Source: Anseranas semipalmata (lineage: Eukaryota; Chordata; Aves; Anseriformes; Anseranatidae). Taken from it: DNA of 64,000 nt. The stretch is taken from contig VXAA01001467.1 of assembly GCA_013399115.1 (NCBI GenBank), positions 310,001 to 374,000 on the forward strand, read 5' to 3'. The position numbers were made by a program, and so were the translations under genes. Under the pieces are notes generated by a model, which was not told where the DNA came from, did no database searches, and worked only from the letters and a program-made list of their open reading frames with translations. Positions 25,949-39,651 of the stretch are shown here, piece after piece (position 1 is the first letter of the stretch; every line of letters starts with the position of its first letter).

Positions 25949-26687
25949 ATTTATGTCCACACAAAGAGACCCAGAAGGAGGTGAGGAGGGAAGGTTTTTC
26001 AGCCTCACACTAAGCCTCACAAAGGGAGTGAGTGAATTCTGTGAGTGAACAGTAAAGACTTGGAGGAGAATCCAACTGCAGCTTGTGTTTCATATTTGAG
26101 TTTGATGCTGAGGTTTCCAAATTAAATTTGCAGGTTAGACAGGAGTCCATGTTGTCTGTTGATCATCTGTTTAGGGGGAGAAGGAGGCCATAAACGACAG
26201 AAGAAAAATACTTGCAACCAACAGTAGTAATTAAAATCAAGGATTTAAGCATTACGACCCCTCCCCCTAGTCAGATTGTCTGGGGAGAAGGTAAATAACT
26301 TCAACTGCAGCCTCCATGGTTGTTTGAGATCTGAAATATTTAAACCAGGTCCCAAAAGCCCCTGCACATTTTTAATCAAAACCTGCTCTTTTTGGTTCCT
26401 TTTTCTACATAAATGTCCTGACTTGATAGAACACCAAAACCTCATTAAACTGCGATCTGTACAATACAAAAGATGGAAAATGAGCAATGCTATTTAAACG
26501 GTTGCAACTAAACACATACTGTGTTAGACAATTCATTCCCAGGTTCAAGGTTACACATGGCATCATAAGGAGTTCACCTCCTCCCCCTCTTCCAGTGCTA
26601 AACAGGGTTGGATTCTTGCCAGCACAAAAGAATCTGCAGTCAGCTCCTTCAAGAATGAAAAATAAAGTTTTTTTCTTCCCCTGCAGG

Positions 26688-26707
26688 AAAAAAAAAAAAA
26701 AAAAAAA
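26688..26707. repeat. Poly-A tract
   Basis: About 20 consecutive A follow CTGCAGG. No retrotransposon body is recognisable immediately upstream. Confidence 0.85.
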
Positions 26708-29700
26708 CTGAAGAAAAGCAGACAGCTGCTAACTAGTTGTCTAGCTGTCTATTTGTGGACATTTTCTTTCATCTTGTCATACCTTTTGTGCTGTTTGAAA
26801 TGTTTGGAGCTTAGACTTGAAGAACACTCAGTGGATTCCAGACTTGTATTAAAAGAAAGAAAAAGAAAGGCAGAAAAGTTCTGACAACAGATGTGTGTGT
26901 TTGTGTGTTGGGGCCACATAATTCCAAGCATCAGCTAGAGCATTGATTTTATTTTCATCTGAGTGAAGGAAATTTTTCAGACAAGAAAATATACAGTAAT
27001 AATGCAATTTGTAAGAAAAGCACATATATCTAGAATACAAGTAATAGGGATATGTTGTGAGACCTCTGCAGAATAAGCAGGGGCCATTTGGTCAATCACA
27101 TCTGCTGTTTTTGCTGTTCTCCTCTTCTGTTTTCACAGAATGCATAAAGTCAATCTCTTGCTAGACAGTTTTCCTTCTCTTTGCCATCTAAGCTGTTGGA
27201 AGAAAACAAGGCAAAAGTCTAATTAATGTCAGAGATCTTTGATGAGCTTTATATCAGGCTGTGGTGTGCAGAATGTGAAAACGTTACCTCTGCTTATTTT
27301 GTTGTCTTTTGCTATGCAAACAGTGGGCACAGGAGGGGACTGGCTCTCATTCTGACTTCCAGATATACCTCTGGAACTTCTCACTTCCCCAGGTTTACCT
27401 CTTCCTCCAGCAAAAAGGAAGAAGCAAAACCAGCTGATGTGAGAAAAAGACAGGAAGAAACCTCTGAAATGGTTACCCTGTGGTGAGGAACCCTTCCCAG
27501 CTGCTTCAGCTGCCCTTCCTGGCACCCCACAGCAACCAGCTATCTTCAGACCTCCTCTTTCCTCTGGAGGAGCAGGGATTTGTGGCCATCAGCAAGGCCG
27601 GGGCAGCAGCCTCCCCGGAGTGGAGCTTGTGTGGAGGGACCAGAGAATCTCTAATTCATTCCCACAGGTGTGTGTGGAAATTGTGTTAGATAGGGAAAAA
27701 TTTCTCCTCCCCACCCCCTCCTTGCCAAGAGGCTGCTGTAGCTGAAAAGCTCCAGATGATGTGTTGCTGCCTGTGCATCCTGTGTCCCATGTGGCCATGT
27801 TTCTTCCCAGCGGAGCAGGTTGGAGAGGTGGCATAACCACCGCCAGCTATGACCTTGCTGCTTCTCTGTCAATGGTCTCAGCTGTTGGAGGTAGGGTGAA
27901 CTTGGTGGGCTGTCACTTCTTGGATCAAGATTATCTGAGAAGACGTTCCCATCTACTCAGGTTTTGCTCTACTCCACCTACAATCTTTTCTGCCTCTTCT
28001 TGCATTCTCCAAAATACCAAAGCTGTGAGGACAGCAAGCTGTATTATGCTGTTTTCCACCACCTGAGAAGCCTGTCAGCTTGCTATCTCAGGTAATTCTT
28101 CTTGGTTCTGCAACAGAGATGGCCAGCTGCCAAAGCAAAGATATGAGGCCTTCATTTAAAATGACTTCTGCCCCACTGACTGCTCTCTTTTTCATCATGT
28201 AAAAGTACAAATAAGTAACTTCTTGAAATGATCCTGTGTGCTCTCTTGTGCCCTTCAGCTTTGCCTCTCTTGCTGCTGTGCCTGCTGGGGCCCATGGAGA
28301 GATGGTCAGAGCTCCTCTTGTCTGCACTGAGACCCCATCACCTGCACCAGAGGATGTCCACATCCGCAGCATGAGCTTTTGCAACTAAAGGTACACATGG
28401 GGAGTCACAGCTTCAAGCCCTGGGTGAGAGAGAAGAGCTTTAAACAAGGGGATGGCTTTTCCTACTGACAGCAGATGTCTTTTTGCAAACTCCTTGATTA
28501 CACCCTGAAAGATCAAGAGGTTGAAGAGAGGTGGGAGATTTACATATAAAAAGGGACTCTACTTTTGGGATCAATTAGACTATTCAGGGTTCACGCTATA
28601 CCCCCTTTTTTCCCAGACTTTATAGAGCCCTTGCTAGGATTAAGCCCCCATCGAGTAGATTATCTTTACATAGAGGCTGGATCTAGTGTTACAGGCTCCT
28701 TATTATCTCTTCTTTGAGACTGTGCAGGCTATCCCCTTGAAGTTCTTAACCCTTAAAGCACTTTATCTAGTATTTATTGTTTCTTCTCCACAGGCATCTA
28801 GGATGGCAGTACTGGTATAGAGACCGCACCTGTCCTTGTTCTCCATGAGAACATCACCTCTCCCCCCTCCTTCTTCTGCACACAAGGGACGCACTGAATC
28901 ACAGCAGCATCAGGCCCTCTGTTTTCTAATCCTTTTCATCTCCAAGAAGTGTGCACCGTTCTTGCCTGACTCGGGTGGGCTGCAAAGTTCCTCTCAAATG
29001 CAAACATATTCCAGCTGCTGGGAGTTTGGTGCATTCATTTTGAAAGACTTAAGAAAAGCCATCAGTGGATTGGCACGATGAAAAGTTCAGGACTGATTGT
29101 CTGAGACAGGGGAAGATAAGAGGAACACAGGATAGAGGGCTACAAAATAATGAGTGGCTTAAGGAGGATTCCTGCAGAAATGCTGTGTGTTGAGTGTAAA
29201 CAGGATGTTTGAAAGGAAAGGTTGTAATTCCTGGGTGTAATCTTGCAATTCCCTCTAAAATAACAAGTTCTGGAACAGGGAAAAGTCTGGATGGACTATG
29301 GGTCTGGTTTCTCTGTGCCTGGGCTCTGGAGGCAGTTGAGCCCGAAAGAACTCCAGGACACTCCTTGCTGATGTGCAGCATTGAGTCATCCCTCATAGAA
29401 AGTGAGTGGCTGATTCCAGCTGTGCTGCTCCTTCAGTGCCATCTTCAGCGTCCTGATGTGACCATTGCTGCCGGACACCTATTAGGACCAGCATTTAAAA
29501 AGAGGATGAGATTTACCAAGAGGGATTATCTAGACCGTGGTGACCTTTCTTTCTCATAGTTCCCATTACTGAGCAAAGAGACACATTTCTCCTTTGCCAG
29601 CCTCCTGTTCACCAAAAGGGCAAACTTTTCTGAATTGCTTTTTTTTGCAAAGTCTCTTATCATTTTTTTTATAGCTTCTGGCTGTGGACATTGGAGTCTG

Positions 29701-29940
29701 CTCCAGTGCTACCACGCTGACTTCTGTCTCTTTCAGCAGAAGAAAATACTCAAAAATAACATCTTGAAGGGATCCCCAAATTGTCTTCTGCCCTCAGCTT
29801 GTAAGACTGAGATTTTAAATGACTAAGGCAACATTATCCTGGTCTTCTCACCAGGCAAGATCCACAGCTGATGTTATCTCATTCATATTCACAATTCCAG
29901 TCTACCTGTGCCAGCCACTTTCAATGTCCTTGCTCCCTAA

Positions 29941-29990
29941 CTGGGCATGATGGAATTGAAATAAATGGAGCTGCATTGATTTTCATGGCT
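29941..29990. mobile_element. Possible palindromic repeat relic, low confidence
   Basis: GGAATTGAAATAAATGGAGC followed by TGCATTGATTTTCATGGC resembles the centre and one arm of the GAAATCAATGGAGCTGCATTGATTTACACC class of sauropsid palindromic repeats. Only about 50 bases are recognisable. Confidence 0.35.
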
Positions 29991-30832
29991 CACCCTCATC
30001 TAAGAAGGATGAGATGGCCTTACTTTTTTACCTATAAACTGCTTGCATGTCTGCTGGCAGGCAAATGAAGCATATGCTTTCTTTCCTCACATGCCAGATA
30101 TGCTTCTTCTGCAGTCATGCTAGCCCCATTATGAACAGCAATAGTCACCACCCTTCCTTCGTTGACAGGGGCCACTTATGTGAAAAATGCAGAACTGAGC
30201 AGACTAGGACTAAATGTGCTGGAAATATGAAGAGGAGAATGATGTTTGGCTGTGCATCAAAGAGCATCAAGGCATTCTGAAGCAGATTCCTCTTGCTCTC
30301 TGGGTTTAATTCAGAGGGGATTTTCTAGCCACAGAATCAAGTTCTTTACTGAGTGATTTCCTTCCTGCAGGAGCTGGGAAGTCTCAGGTTCTGCACAGGC
30401 CACAAAAAGATACAAACTGGTCCAGGGTGTGTGTGAGTTTCTGTGGAGATGACAGCAGGCCTCACTGCTGCTCCAAATGTGCAATGTTGTTGGACCTGAG
30501 ATGCATCATTCCTAGTGAATTCCAACAAGTGAGACTTGATCTCTTTTTCTAGATATTCATATTGCCTGTTCTTAATCAACTCATGCATTTCTAAATATTT
30601 TTCCTCTTGATCTCCTAAAATAGTTTCCCAGGCTGTCTCTATTGCTGACATTAACATGCTCCAGTCTGTGTTCTTTTTTTATTATGTCTCTTTGTCCTTT
30701 TTTTTTTTTTTACAAAGAACACACAAATTCCTTACATAATTCACTTTTGAGTCCATAAGCCATTTCTCCTAAACACAGCCGTCATGTGGAAACATCCAAG
30801 GATGTTTCTCTGACTTTCAATTTCTATTCTTT

Positions 30833-30871
30833 CTTTTTTTCTTTTTTCTTTTTTCTTTTTTCTTTTTTTTT
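30833..30871. repeat. (CTTTTTT)n heptanucleotide tract
   Basis: C residues at 30841, 30848, 30855 and 30862 are spaced exactly seven bases apart in an otherwise pure T tract. Confidence 0.85.
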
Positions 30872-33401
30872 GAAACCCCAGAAGTATTATATCACCTAAA
30901 CCTGTGACCCTAATTTGTTGCTAACAGTGCAGTGTTCCCTCTGCATGCTTCCAGAGGCCTTACCTCAACTTTCCAAAATCACCAGCTTAGCTGAAATGCA
31001 GAGTGGCTTCCTTAGTATGAACTGGTTAAATCATATTTACTCACAAAATGATCAACATTTACAAATAATTATATGATCAATTTTGTGTTGTTCTGTTGTA
31101 AAACACTCGTTCTGTACCAATGATCAAAGTATTTAATGTGGTTGTTCCTTTCTTACACATTCTTATTTGTTCATATTTCATTTGCCTGCTAAGAGCTGCA
31201 ATTGTTAGTTTTGATGTTACAAGTTATTGGATATTTCTTGCTTTCAAGTGTCACTGTGTTTGCCCCATATCATTGAGTGCTTATTATAACTAACTCTTCC
31301 TTTTCTAGATCTGTTTACACCTATAAATATGCCTAGTTTATCATTTCATATTGTCCCCTATTCCTTTGCAAAAACACGGCTGGCTCCCTTTTATCTTATG
31401 TTTTAAACTAGTAAATATGAGTGTTCATGAAAGATGAGGTACATAACAAACTTGTCGCTAGTTGTGCAATCAAGTATAAGTGTGGCTGCCTTTAAACAGA
31501 ATGTGTCAATTCTGTGATCTCTGTGATTTCCTTTAATAGGGCTGTTGTAACTTGTCTCCTGCTACACTGAAATACACATTAGGTGTATTCTTAGTAATAA
31601 GACCACTGTTCATGAATATACACAAGTAATTCTGTAGCACAGGTGTGGAATGACAGCCCTGGTGCTCTGTAGGCAAGATTAAATTGATAGGCTTTTTCTG
31701 GACAAGCTGCTTTAACGGCAGTGGAAAGCATTGAGTGCTCCCAAATATACCATGTTCTGCTTACAATGCCATGGTTTGTGTCAGCCCATACTACTGCCCT
31801 GGTGGGAAGTCTGGCTGAACTATTCACTGGGACAAAGTAGCTAGCACATTTGAGAGAATGTCTTTTCTTGCCTTCTGACTCTTCCCTGACTTGCCCTCTA
31901 TTGTTCCTCAGTGTTTTTTCATCCTGACACCCCTCTTTGGTTCAGCTGGCATCGGATATGTGCACACCAATGCATGTGACCCACTCCCCCACCTCCAAAT
32001 GAGAGCCTCTGTGTAATACCCTTTGTGGGGACCGGTGTTTGTGGAAGTGGTGGTGCTGGCTAAGCCACCCTGTGTGGCACTTGTGTGGTTTTGCAGGGGA
32101 AGGTGGTAACACACAGCACCCTGGCAGCCTCACTAGTGGGGCACCATGTCCTTCAACAGGTTCAGAAGCAGCTCTGTCGCTCACTCAGTGCAAATTCATG
32201 CCCACGAGATCCTGCTTTTAGAGTTGGACAGAGAATGTGGCATCGGTACTACTTCCATCAATCTGATTGTAATTCTTGAGTATGCAAATAAATACATCAG
32301 GTTTAGAGACAGTGTTGATCATGCACACGCGGGGCCTGAATTATGTTTGCATAAATGAATGGGCAGGGTTCTGCTGGCTTCAACAGGGGGTTAGATCAGG
32401 CTGGAGGATGCGTGTTACAGCATCTCTGCAAGGTATCTTTAAAGTGTTCGCTAAGGTACTGAAATTTTATCATCTTGTGAAAAGTTTTAATCTCTTTTCA
32501 TTTTGCCTCATAATCATTTCTCCTGGGCTAGTTAGTAGAAAAAATAGCAACATGCAGTCACAGCAGGTATTTTCTGATATACACACATCAGAGTGCATTT
32601 GTGAATGTGGTTGTTTGCATTTTTTTTGACAGAGCCTGCTCACTCTCTGCCTCACATTAGTCATATTTCTTCATTTGTCTAAGCTGTGGTTCCTCACTCG
32701 ACAAAACAGACTCCAATAACATCATCTGGAAATGCCAGGTTATGCTCAATTCCAGAGGAGCCATGCAAGGAGGTGGAGAATATATCCCTACTCCATAGTT
32801 ACAGAACAGCATTGCATTTTCTAAGACGATAATGAGTGAATCGTTGTGGAATGAGCAGAAAGGGCATCCAGCAGTTCAAACACGCATAAAATAAGGCATA
32901 AGCTCTTCTTGGTCAAGAAGCTGTTTTAGGGTCTCTTCAGCTGGTTCCACCCTCAGGACAAAGGATGTAAAGTTAATGTTAGGCAGCTCACTCTAACCAC
33001 TAAGATCAGTTGAAGTGATTTTCCTCTCTTCTTTCCTTCCAGGAGGAGGGAAAATGACCCCTCTGGTGAGGGCTGCCTCCACTGAGGCTTTCCAGTAGGG
33101 ATCACCAGTAGTGATGACAGGTAACACTGGCAAGTGCTGGACAAGCTGTCTTCCTTCTTGTTCAGTTCAGTTGTGCAAAGGTTAGTATTAGGGTCTGAAG
33201 AAATGCTCTCATAATAAATAAAAGTGAGGGATGGTAATATTTTATTTAATTTCTTTCAGGACACATATTCTATCCCTCCACCCCCAAAAAAACGTTTGAA
33301 AGCTGTTTTTCATCTGTTCCTTTGTGATGAAATGAAAAAGTTATCTGTTAAGAGCATATCTGGAAAGAGGCAATCCCACCCTAAAATTTAATGGATTAGT
33401 G

Positions 33402-33471
33402 GCAGATCCAAAGCCCACTGAAAACAACAGGAAGGCTCCTGGTGAGTTTAGTGGGCTTTCAGTTCAAGGTC
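33402..33471. mobile_element. Palindromic MITE-like repeat, 'GATCCAAAGCCCACTGAA' type
   Basis: The left arm GATCCAAAGCCCACTGAAAA (33405 onward) is followed by AGGAAGGCTCCTGGTGA. The right arm TAGTGGGCTTTCAGTTCAAGG is the approximate reverse complement of the left. The whole matches the sauropsid repeat GATCCAAAGCCCATTGAAGTCAATGGGAG with its mirrored half. It is non-coding, with a self-complementary length of about 70 bases. Confidence 0.68.
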
Positions 33472-34460
33472 TAAATATCTGATGCTCTGAATAATGTCTG
33501 TGATTATTTGTGTACCTCTCTCCCCTGATCGTAATCTCTGAATCTCGCTCTTGAGTCAGGAGCAGCAAGGCAGTGATTTGAAGGACTTACCTAGCAAGAT
33601 AGTAGCCTTGCTGTAAAGTTGTATGTCTTGTTGTCTGCACTACTTGAATCAGCCTCAAGTGATCATATGGAGTAAATGTACTGTACAGTCCCATCAGATT
33701 TCATTTTTTTGTTCAGGGTTTACTACAGATCTTTAAACAATTTTTGTTCCTCCCTGTAACCCTGTGTTTTTGCTGAAATGTGGAAATAGTAGAACTGGTG
33801 GCCTTTCTCCCTTTTGTCTGCAACTTCTCTGCCAATATCTTGCTCTATAGTTCGCAGCAATGGAAAACAGACATAAAGCTAGCCCTGCTCCAACTGATGG
33901 CAGCTTTGGATTGCTTTGCTTGGGTATAAATGGCTTAAGCAAACTCAAGGCAAAGGAGATTCAGAACCCATTGCAAGTTACTGCTAAATTCACCATTTGA
34001 TGCTCTTTTGGAAGAATCCATTTTACATGGTTTGCATCTAGTTTTGAATGCTTGCATTGTACCATATTTAATTTGGAAACTATTGTCTGTGGTCATGAAT
34101 ATCTCCCTGGAGTGTCTTTCCAGGTAATCAAATGTTAGTGTCTTTCTGCACTTCAGAGATGCAAGTCTTCCTTTTATTAAGTGCTTTGCATTCCTAACAT
34201 GATGCTCATCCTCACCTACTGGGTGCTTGCTTCCTATTGAGAGACTAGTGACTGAGAACTGGAAAGTGTTTGGTTAAAACAGTAACTGAAGGATATTGTA
34301 ATCTTTCTCCTTACCATGAGCCAGATGTGTTCCTGGCTCTCCTGCTTGGAACAAAGTGTACTGACTGTGATAACAGGAAGGTTTATGAAATCTTTGCAAT
34401 CTAAGTAACAATTACTGTAATCTGTTAATTTTTTTTATTTTTTTTGTCTGATTCTCATAG

Positions 34461-34510
34461 GTCTGAATCCAGCACCTAGTGAATCCCCAGTAGGAGTCTT
34501 TGCATGGTCT
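34461..34510. mobile_element. Possible palindromic repeat relic, low confidence
   Basis: TCCAGCACCTAGTGAATCCC followed by GTAGGAGTCTTTGCATGG resembles GATCCAAAGCCCATTGAAGTCAATGGGAGTCTTTCCATTGAC. It would be a second, more decayed member of the family at 33402. Confidence 0.3.
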
Positions 34511-37500
34511 GTAAAGAGAGATCAATCAGGTTCACCACAAAGACAATGTTTCAGAGATGTACATAACATTTTCCAGTATATCCAGAGTGGAGCATGATTG
34601 TGTGTGTTTGGATTAATCCCAGCACTTTTCAAGTTTCATGTATTGCACTCTTCCACTAAGTACACATAATGAATCGGAGACCATTAATGGCAAAAATGCA
34701 GAGAATTGCCATCTGTGTTTTGAGCAGAATCTCTCCTATCCTGGTGTCATTGGTTATCCTAGTATGGAAACAGAACTGGTGGGGAGTGTTTTGGAGGACA
34801 AACTAGTTTCCTGTGGGCCTCTTTCCTTCTTTCTCTTTGAAGAAGGTCCAACAATTCCGTGGTGGTCAGAAACTCACTCTTAAAAACATTTAACTATGGT
34901 AGTCGAATACCTGTAAATGTGAAAGTGCTAGGCTCTGCTTCTTTGCTTAACAGACTGGTGACCATAGAGGCCACCCATCCTGCAGCAGTCTCTGTCATGA
35001 GACCAAGGAAGGAACAATAAGAATGATAGCAATTTGTTTCTTATCAGAGGAAGTCTACTTCATGAATGACTCACAGGAGTAATTATCTGCCAAATTGTCT
35101 CTGTGTGTAGGAAGAGTCCACATTTCCTTCCCTTAGTCTCAATTCATTGTGGTTAGTTACCAAGCATGTCATTTCTTCAAGATGATTTCTTTGGTATTTG
35201 GTGGGTTCTTGGTGCTTAGGAAAGGAAGTGATTCTTGGAATGAGTTTTAAAGTCCTGGTACTTTGCAAGGTTCATCATCTTACAAAAACTTACAGGAACA
35301 GTGAACCATACTAGATCAGAGCACTGATTATTCTCATTCTGATTTTGACAGAGTCCAACTGCAAATTAATAAGTGGAGAGTGAAATATCCAAAATGGAGT
35401 TAGGCAATTGTATCAAACTGTGACACAAGACAGAACATATTCTTCCTAACCCATGTGAGCTGTCCATATACACAGTAAATACTGAGGTCTGCCTATCAGT
35501 CTTATAAAGCTATTTTGAGAACTGGTTGAAAAAAAGCAGAAGGAAAAAATGATGGTTTTTTTTTTTACTTCTCACATTCTTGAAAAAAAGTGTTTGACAA
35601 AAGTTTCCTTAAAGCTTGAAGTTCTCAACAAAGTTCACACTGCTCTTTGTTGTTAACATAGCCAAGAACATTGTTTACAACCATCAAGGCATTATTGTTG
35701 CAGAAAACCTACAAATGATGTGCAGGTGGCCTTCTACAAGCAGCGTCCACCCGTTCATTAAAAATATTACTTTTCTTTCTCCTTAACTTCTTGGCTTGAA
35801 GTTTTATCTCCATCTTACATCAAACAACAAGGCAGAAAGGAAGACCTGAATATTATCCAGCTCACTTCCATCTTTTTATCTGATTCTTCTATGAAGAACC
35901 TTGGTTGATTTGTCAGTTGTAACCCACCACGTGTAGCTTGATTTTTTATTTTCTTCCAAGAGAAGTCATCAGAGGGGAATGAGGGTTAAAATGTAATCAT
36001 AGAATGTGGAATACCATCACAGATTGCAAGGCCAATGTTGTCTGGCTTTTTGCATGACAGAAATGAGAGAGCGGCCTCCAGGAACCTGTGCACAAAGCCT
36101 ACCTTTATCTTCACTCTGTGGAAGGGAATTACAGTATCTACTGACAGCACTCCAAGGAGAATAGAATCACCTTTTTTCCCTTGCTCTCCAGGGTAGAATC
36201 CAGAAAAGTTTCCCTCTGCCACAGGAGAGCTTTCTACCAGGCAGCGTGTGTTTAAGTAAATAGAAGGACATTTACCCTCTGAAGGACATGTGGAGTCATT
36301 CAAACTTGACATCGGTCCAAGGCATGACATGAAAGGAAGTTACATACACTGTGCCTTAAGACATGGAAGGAAATGTGGCCATTCAATCAGCAGTAAACTG
36401 GCCTTAGTATGTCAGGAACCCCAGAGCCATGGAAATAACTGTGAGTAGCCAAATGCTTGCACCTTTATTTAGCAACCCTGAAGTGCAAATTGTGCAGTCT
36501 ATTTAACAGGCTTTCTCCTACAGACCTAGTTAGAATGAGCTTGTGCCAGAGTCAGCAGTAGTTTCAGATTATCCAGGAAAAAGACAGAGGGAGAGAAAGT
36601 AGATGAGACTGTCTTCAAGTGAAAGCAACATTTTGTGTTAAAATACACCATATTTTTACAGTATCTGAAGATGATTCTCAGGCACTAATCTCATCTTTAC
36701 AGTGTAGTTCTGAGGTGAACAGGTGTTGTCTACTTATGTGATGAAGAAATCGTGTAAGATATTTTCCCTTTTTTCCTCCCAGGATTAACTTTGCTAGTTG
36801 CAAACATGGAGGACTTTACACTTAAACCAAGTGTGAATTTGGAGGTCTATATTTACAAATAAGTCATTTTACCTAGAACTTCCCTCAAAGTTGTAATGGC
36901 ACTGGGAGGTGTTTAAAAAGCAGAGGACATACAAGACTAATCTTATGTTGGCAATGCTCAAATGATGTATTGTAGGTACCAGTCCTGCATCAGAGGAAGA
37001 GAAACTGTTTAGGACAGAAAGCTAAGAAAGAAAACCTGCATCCAAATGAAACTCTGGGGAGGTCATTAGCAAGGCAGGATACAACTACCTGAGCTGGAGT
37101 CAGAGCAGGACACAGGCGTTGTTGCTACACATGTGAAAAATGCAATGGGATCCGAAGGAATATATAAATAAGTAAATATATCAGAGGGGATGTGCACACT
37201 GTTCATCTGCACTTCAGTGTGTACTTATCATCTCAGTGTGAACAATGTACCTGGCTGAGAAACAGAAGGAGGGCTGAAAGGAAGGGAAAGACATCAAAAA
37301 TAGTTCTAATTGTTTTCTATTTTTGTTTCCCGTTGCTAGCTGTAGTTCATAAAAAGAGTGTGTATGTGCCAGGAGTACATTTAAAGTGTACACAAACATG
37401 GCCTGCCCTTTGCATGTCCTCAGAACAGCTGAGTGCACAAGTGCAAGCTTGCATTTTGCAGACATAGTTTGGCACTTTCAGATCTCCTTTGTTTCAAATC

Positions 37501-39507
37501 CTGTCCCACTGCAGTTCAGATAACATTTTTAAAAGTCCCTTCAGTATCTTCATGTTTATGATGACACCTCAGGAAATCAGCACTATCCTGACTCCACTAG
37601 ATGGAAGAATGTAGTTCTTATTAACATGCACAAAGTAATAGGTAGGTCAGATCTTCTGCTGTTTCTCCAGCAGCTGAGTTACAGCATCAAGAGCCTGCCC
37701 AGAAGTAGTCCCATTGTGCTAAAGACAGTAAAGCAGTGCTACTTTACATCAGCTGGGGTTCTGACCACCTGCCTCCAATACCCCAGCTGTACCCTTAAAA
37801 ATAACCCCCAAAACAACAGAGTTTGCTTGATGCCCTCTGGGCTTTTTCAGACAGTTCATAAATTTATTTCACTGGCTGCCCAACACAGATCACCTGCTAT
37901 GTTGAAAGAACAAAGAAATGAGCTTGAAGACTGCTAAAAAACATGAAGGAAGAGTGGGAGAAAAGCCTGGCACCTGACTGACATCTTCGGTGAGGGCCAA
38001 CTTTGCTGCAAAAACAGAGGAACTCGCCATTCTTGCTAACTTCTTGTTTTGATAAAGGTCATGTCACCACCTGGCCTGCCAAACTTGCATTCCTCCTGAC
38101 CAAAGAAAGATGTGCTCCTTGCCAGCATCACAGGAACTGGAGGGAGGAGTGAATTTGATTCTCCAGCCAGCCACTAAATTCTTCAGGCCAGATTTTTTGA
38201 TTTGAGTCTCTGGAGTAAACTCAGAGTTTTTCTATTGTTCATATGATATTCTATATGAAGTGAATGTTCCTGATCTTCAGTTCTCTTTTACTGAGATAGT
38301 CTTTCTCTCAGAGGTGGACAGCAAACAAGACTTTCTCCTTGGTGCATACTGCCCCCACCTCTTCATGGGCAGGATTCCAGACCATGGCTAAGGAATACGT
38401 TGAAAAATATGCCTTGAAATAGATCTTGGAAATAGAAATAATTTAGGTTTTGGTTGTTCTCCTTGAGTGAAATGAAGAAGTTAAGGAAAAAACTCCGCCA
38501 GATCAGAAGTTTCAATATAGCAGTTGAATTAATATTGGTTGAAATTCTGGTGAATTAGTATATGAGATACATCCTGCATCAGCAGGGGAAAGACAGGTAT
38601 CGGTCTCACTCCAGGCCACGTTAAAGAGAAGAGTTGTCTTACAGAGAACCAAGGGCATGTATAAGATCTCTCTTGGCTTTCAGTTTGACAGGGAAACTGC
38701 AGGAACATATCAACAGACTAAACACAAAGAAAAGAATCCCTGGCTATCCCATCCCATCTGAATTTTTTTACTGCAGCCAGTGAAGGCAGCTTTTAACCTC
38801 TCCAGTGTGCAGCTGCATATCCAGCATACCTCATGGAACCTTTTTGGAGGGAACACTATGATAACAGGAAAACGTCAGCCTAACCTGCAAGAGGGGAACT
38901 TGACTTTAAACTGTGCCTTGGGCAAACACGAATGAGACGGACATTTCCTTCCTTTTGCCACCAGCATGCAGTGAAGATGACCTGTTTTGGTAGTTCTTGA
39001 TTGATTCAAGAACAGTACAACTTCACCTCTGGAACCAAATCAAAACCTGGCAACACGCTGATGTTGGTGGAATTGTCTCTGCCAATAGCATGGGGCACAT
39101 CTGTTGCTACTGTGTATTTTCAGGTCTTCTGCTGCCATTATCTTTCAGAGAGTACACTAGGAGTTGCAGAGAAGAAGGTGAGGTGCTTGTAAATAAGGGC
39201 TAGAGTGTCTCTTGTTATGCACTACAGTCCCATTGTTTCAGAAAACATTGAGCCCACTCTGGTCACAGAAAGCAGATAGAGAGAATGATTTTAAGGTCTG
39301 TGAATTGCTTATGCTTATTTCAGAGTCATTAATGGAAGCCGCTTTTTGCAGCTAATGTCTATTTTTATGGCAGAACATATTTTTCCTTGAATTGTGCTTT
39401 TTTGTGTGTTGCAATAAGCATGATTTCTCTGCTTCTAGAGTGCATGAATCATTATATTTATCACTAATATGTGCTGAAGTTGAACACAATTTCTTTATTT
39501 TCCTCAG

Positions 39508-39651
39508 TTCTCAGTTCTGCTGGGGCTGTGCTTGGCCTCAGCTGCAGCTCAGCTTCCAACCCTCGCTCCTCGTAAATGGAAAGGAACCTTAGATATGGAT
39601 CCAGATATGAATGTGTTCCTCTGTGCTTGCCCATCCCAATTTCCCTCATGA
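39508..39651 (+). other. Exon-like open segment with hydrophobic start, weak candidate
   Basis: The tract TTTCTTTATTTTCCTCAG ends at 39507 as a good splice acceptor. The following frame is open for 47 codons to a TGA at 39649. Its start, FSVLLGLCLASAAAQ, looks like the hydrophobic core and cleavage region of a signal peptide, followed by PTLAPRKWKG. There is no in-frame Met in this segment, so a signal peptide would need a start in an upstream exon. I do not recognise the protein and chance is likely. Confidence 0.12.

Larger units (their letters stand above)
20721..33401. other. Non-genic, no recognised gene
   Basis: This 12.7 kb contains no gene I can support. Open frames of up to 116 codons (29209-29559 plus, 29049-29396 minus) overlap each other on opposite strands, as chance frames do. 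A pyrimidine (TC) tract lies near 21319-21348, a CA run at 25925-25948, a poly-A run at 26688-26707 and a C7TTTT repeat at 30833. Sequence around 27480-27900 is moderately GC-rich but not CpG-rich. Confidence 0.6.

Noticed and set aside
35986..36330. 114-codon minus-strand frame with plausible composition and a possible donor at 36102
   Set aside because: No recognisable family, no convincing acceptor, and frames of 100-150 codons occur about a dozen times here, as chance predicts.
37492..37520. TTTCAAATCCTGTCCC resembling a tRNA T-loop
   Set aside because: No matching acceptor stem, D-arm or anticodon arm at the required spacing. No tRNA, snRNA or rRNA gene was recognised anywhere in the window.
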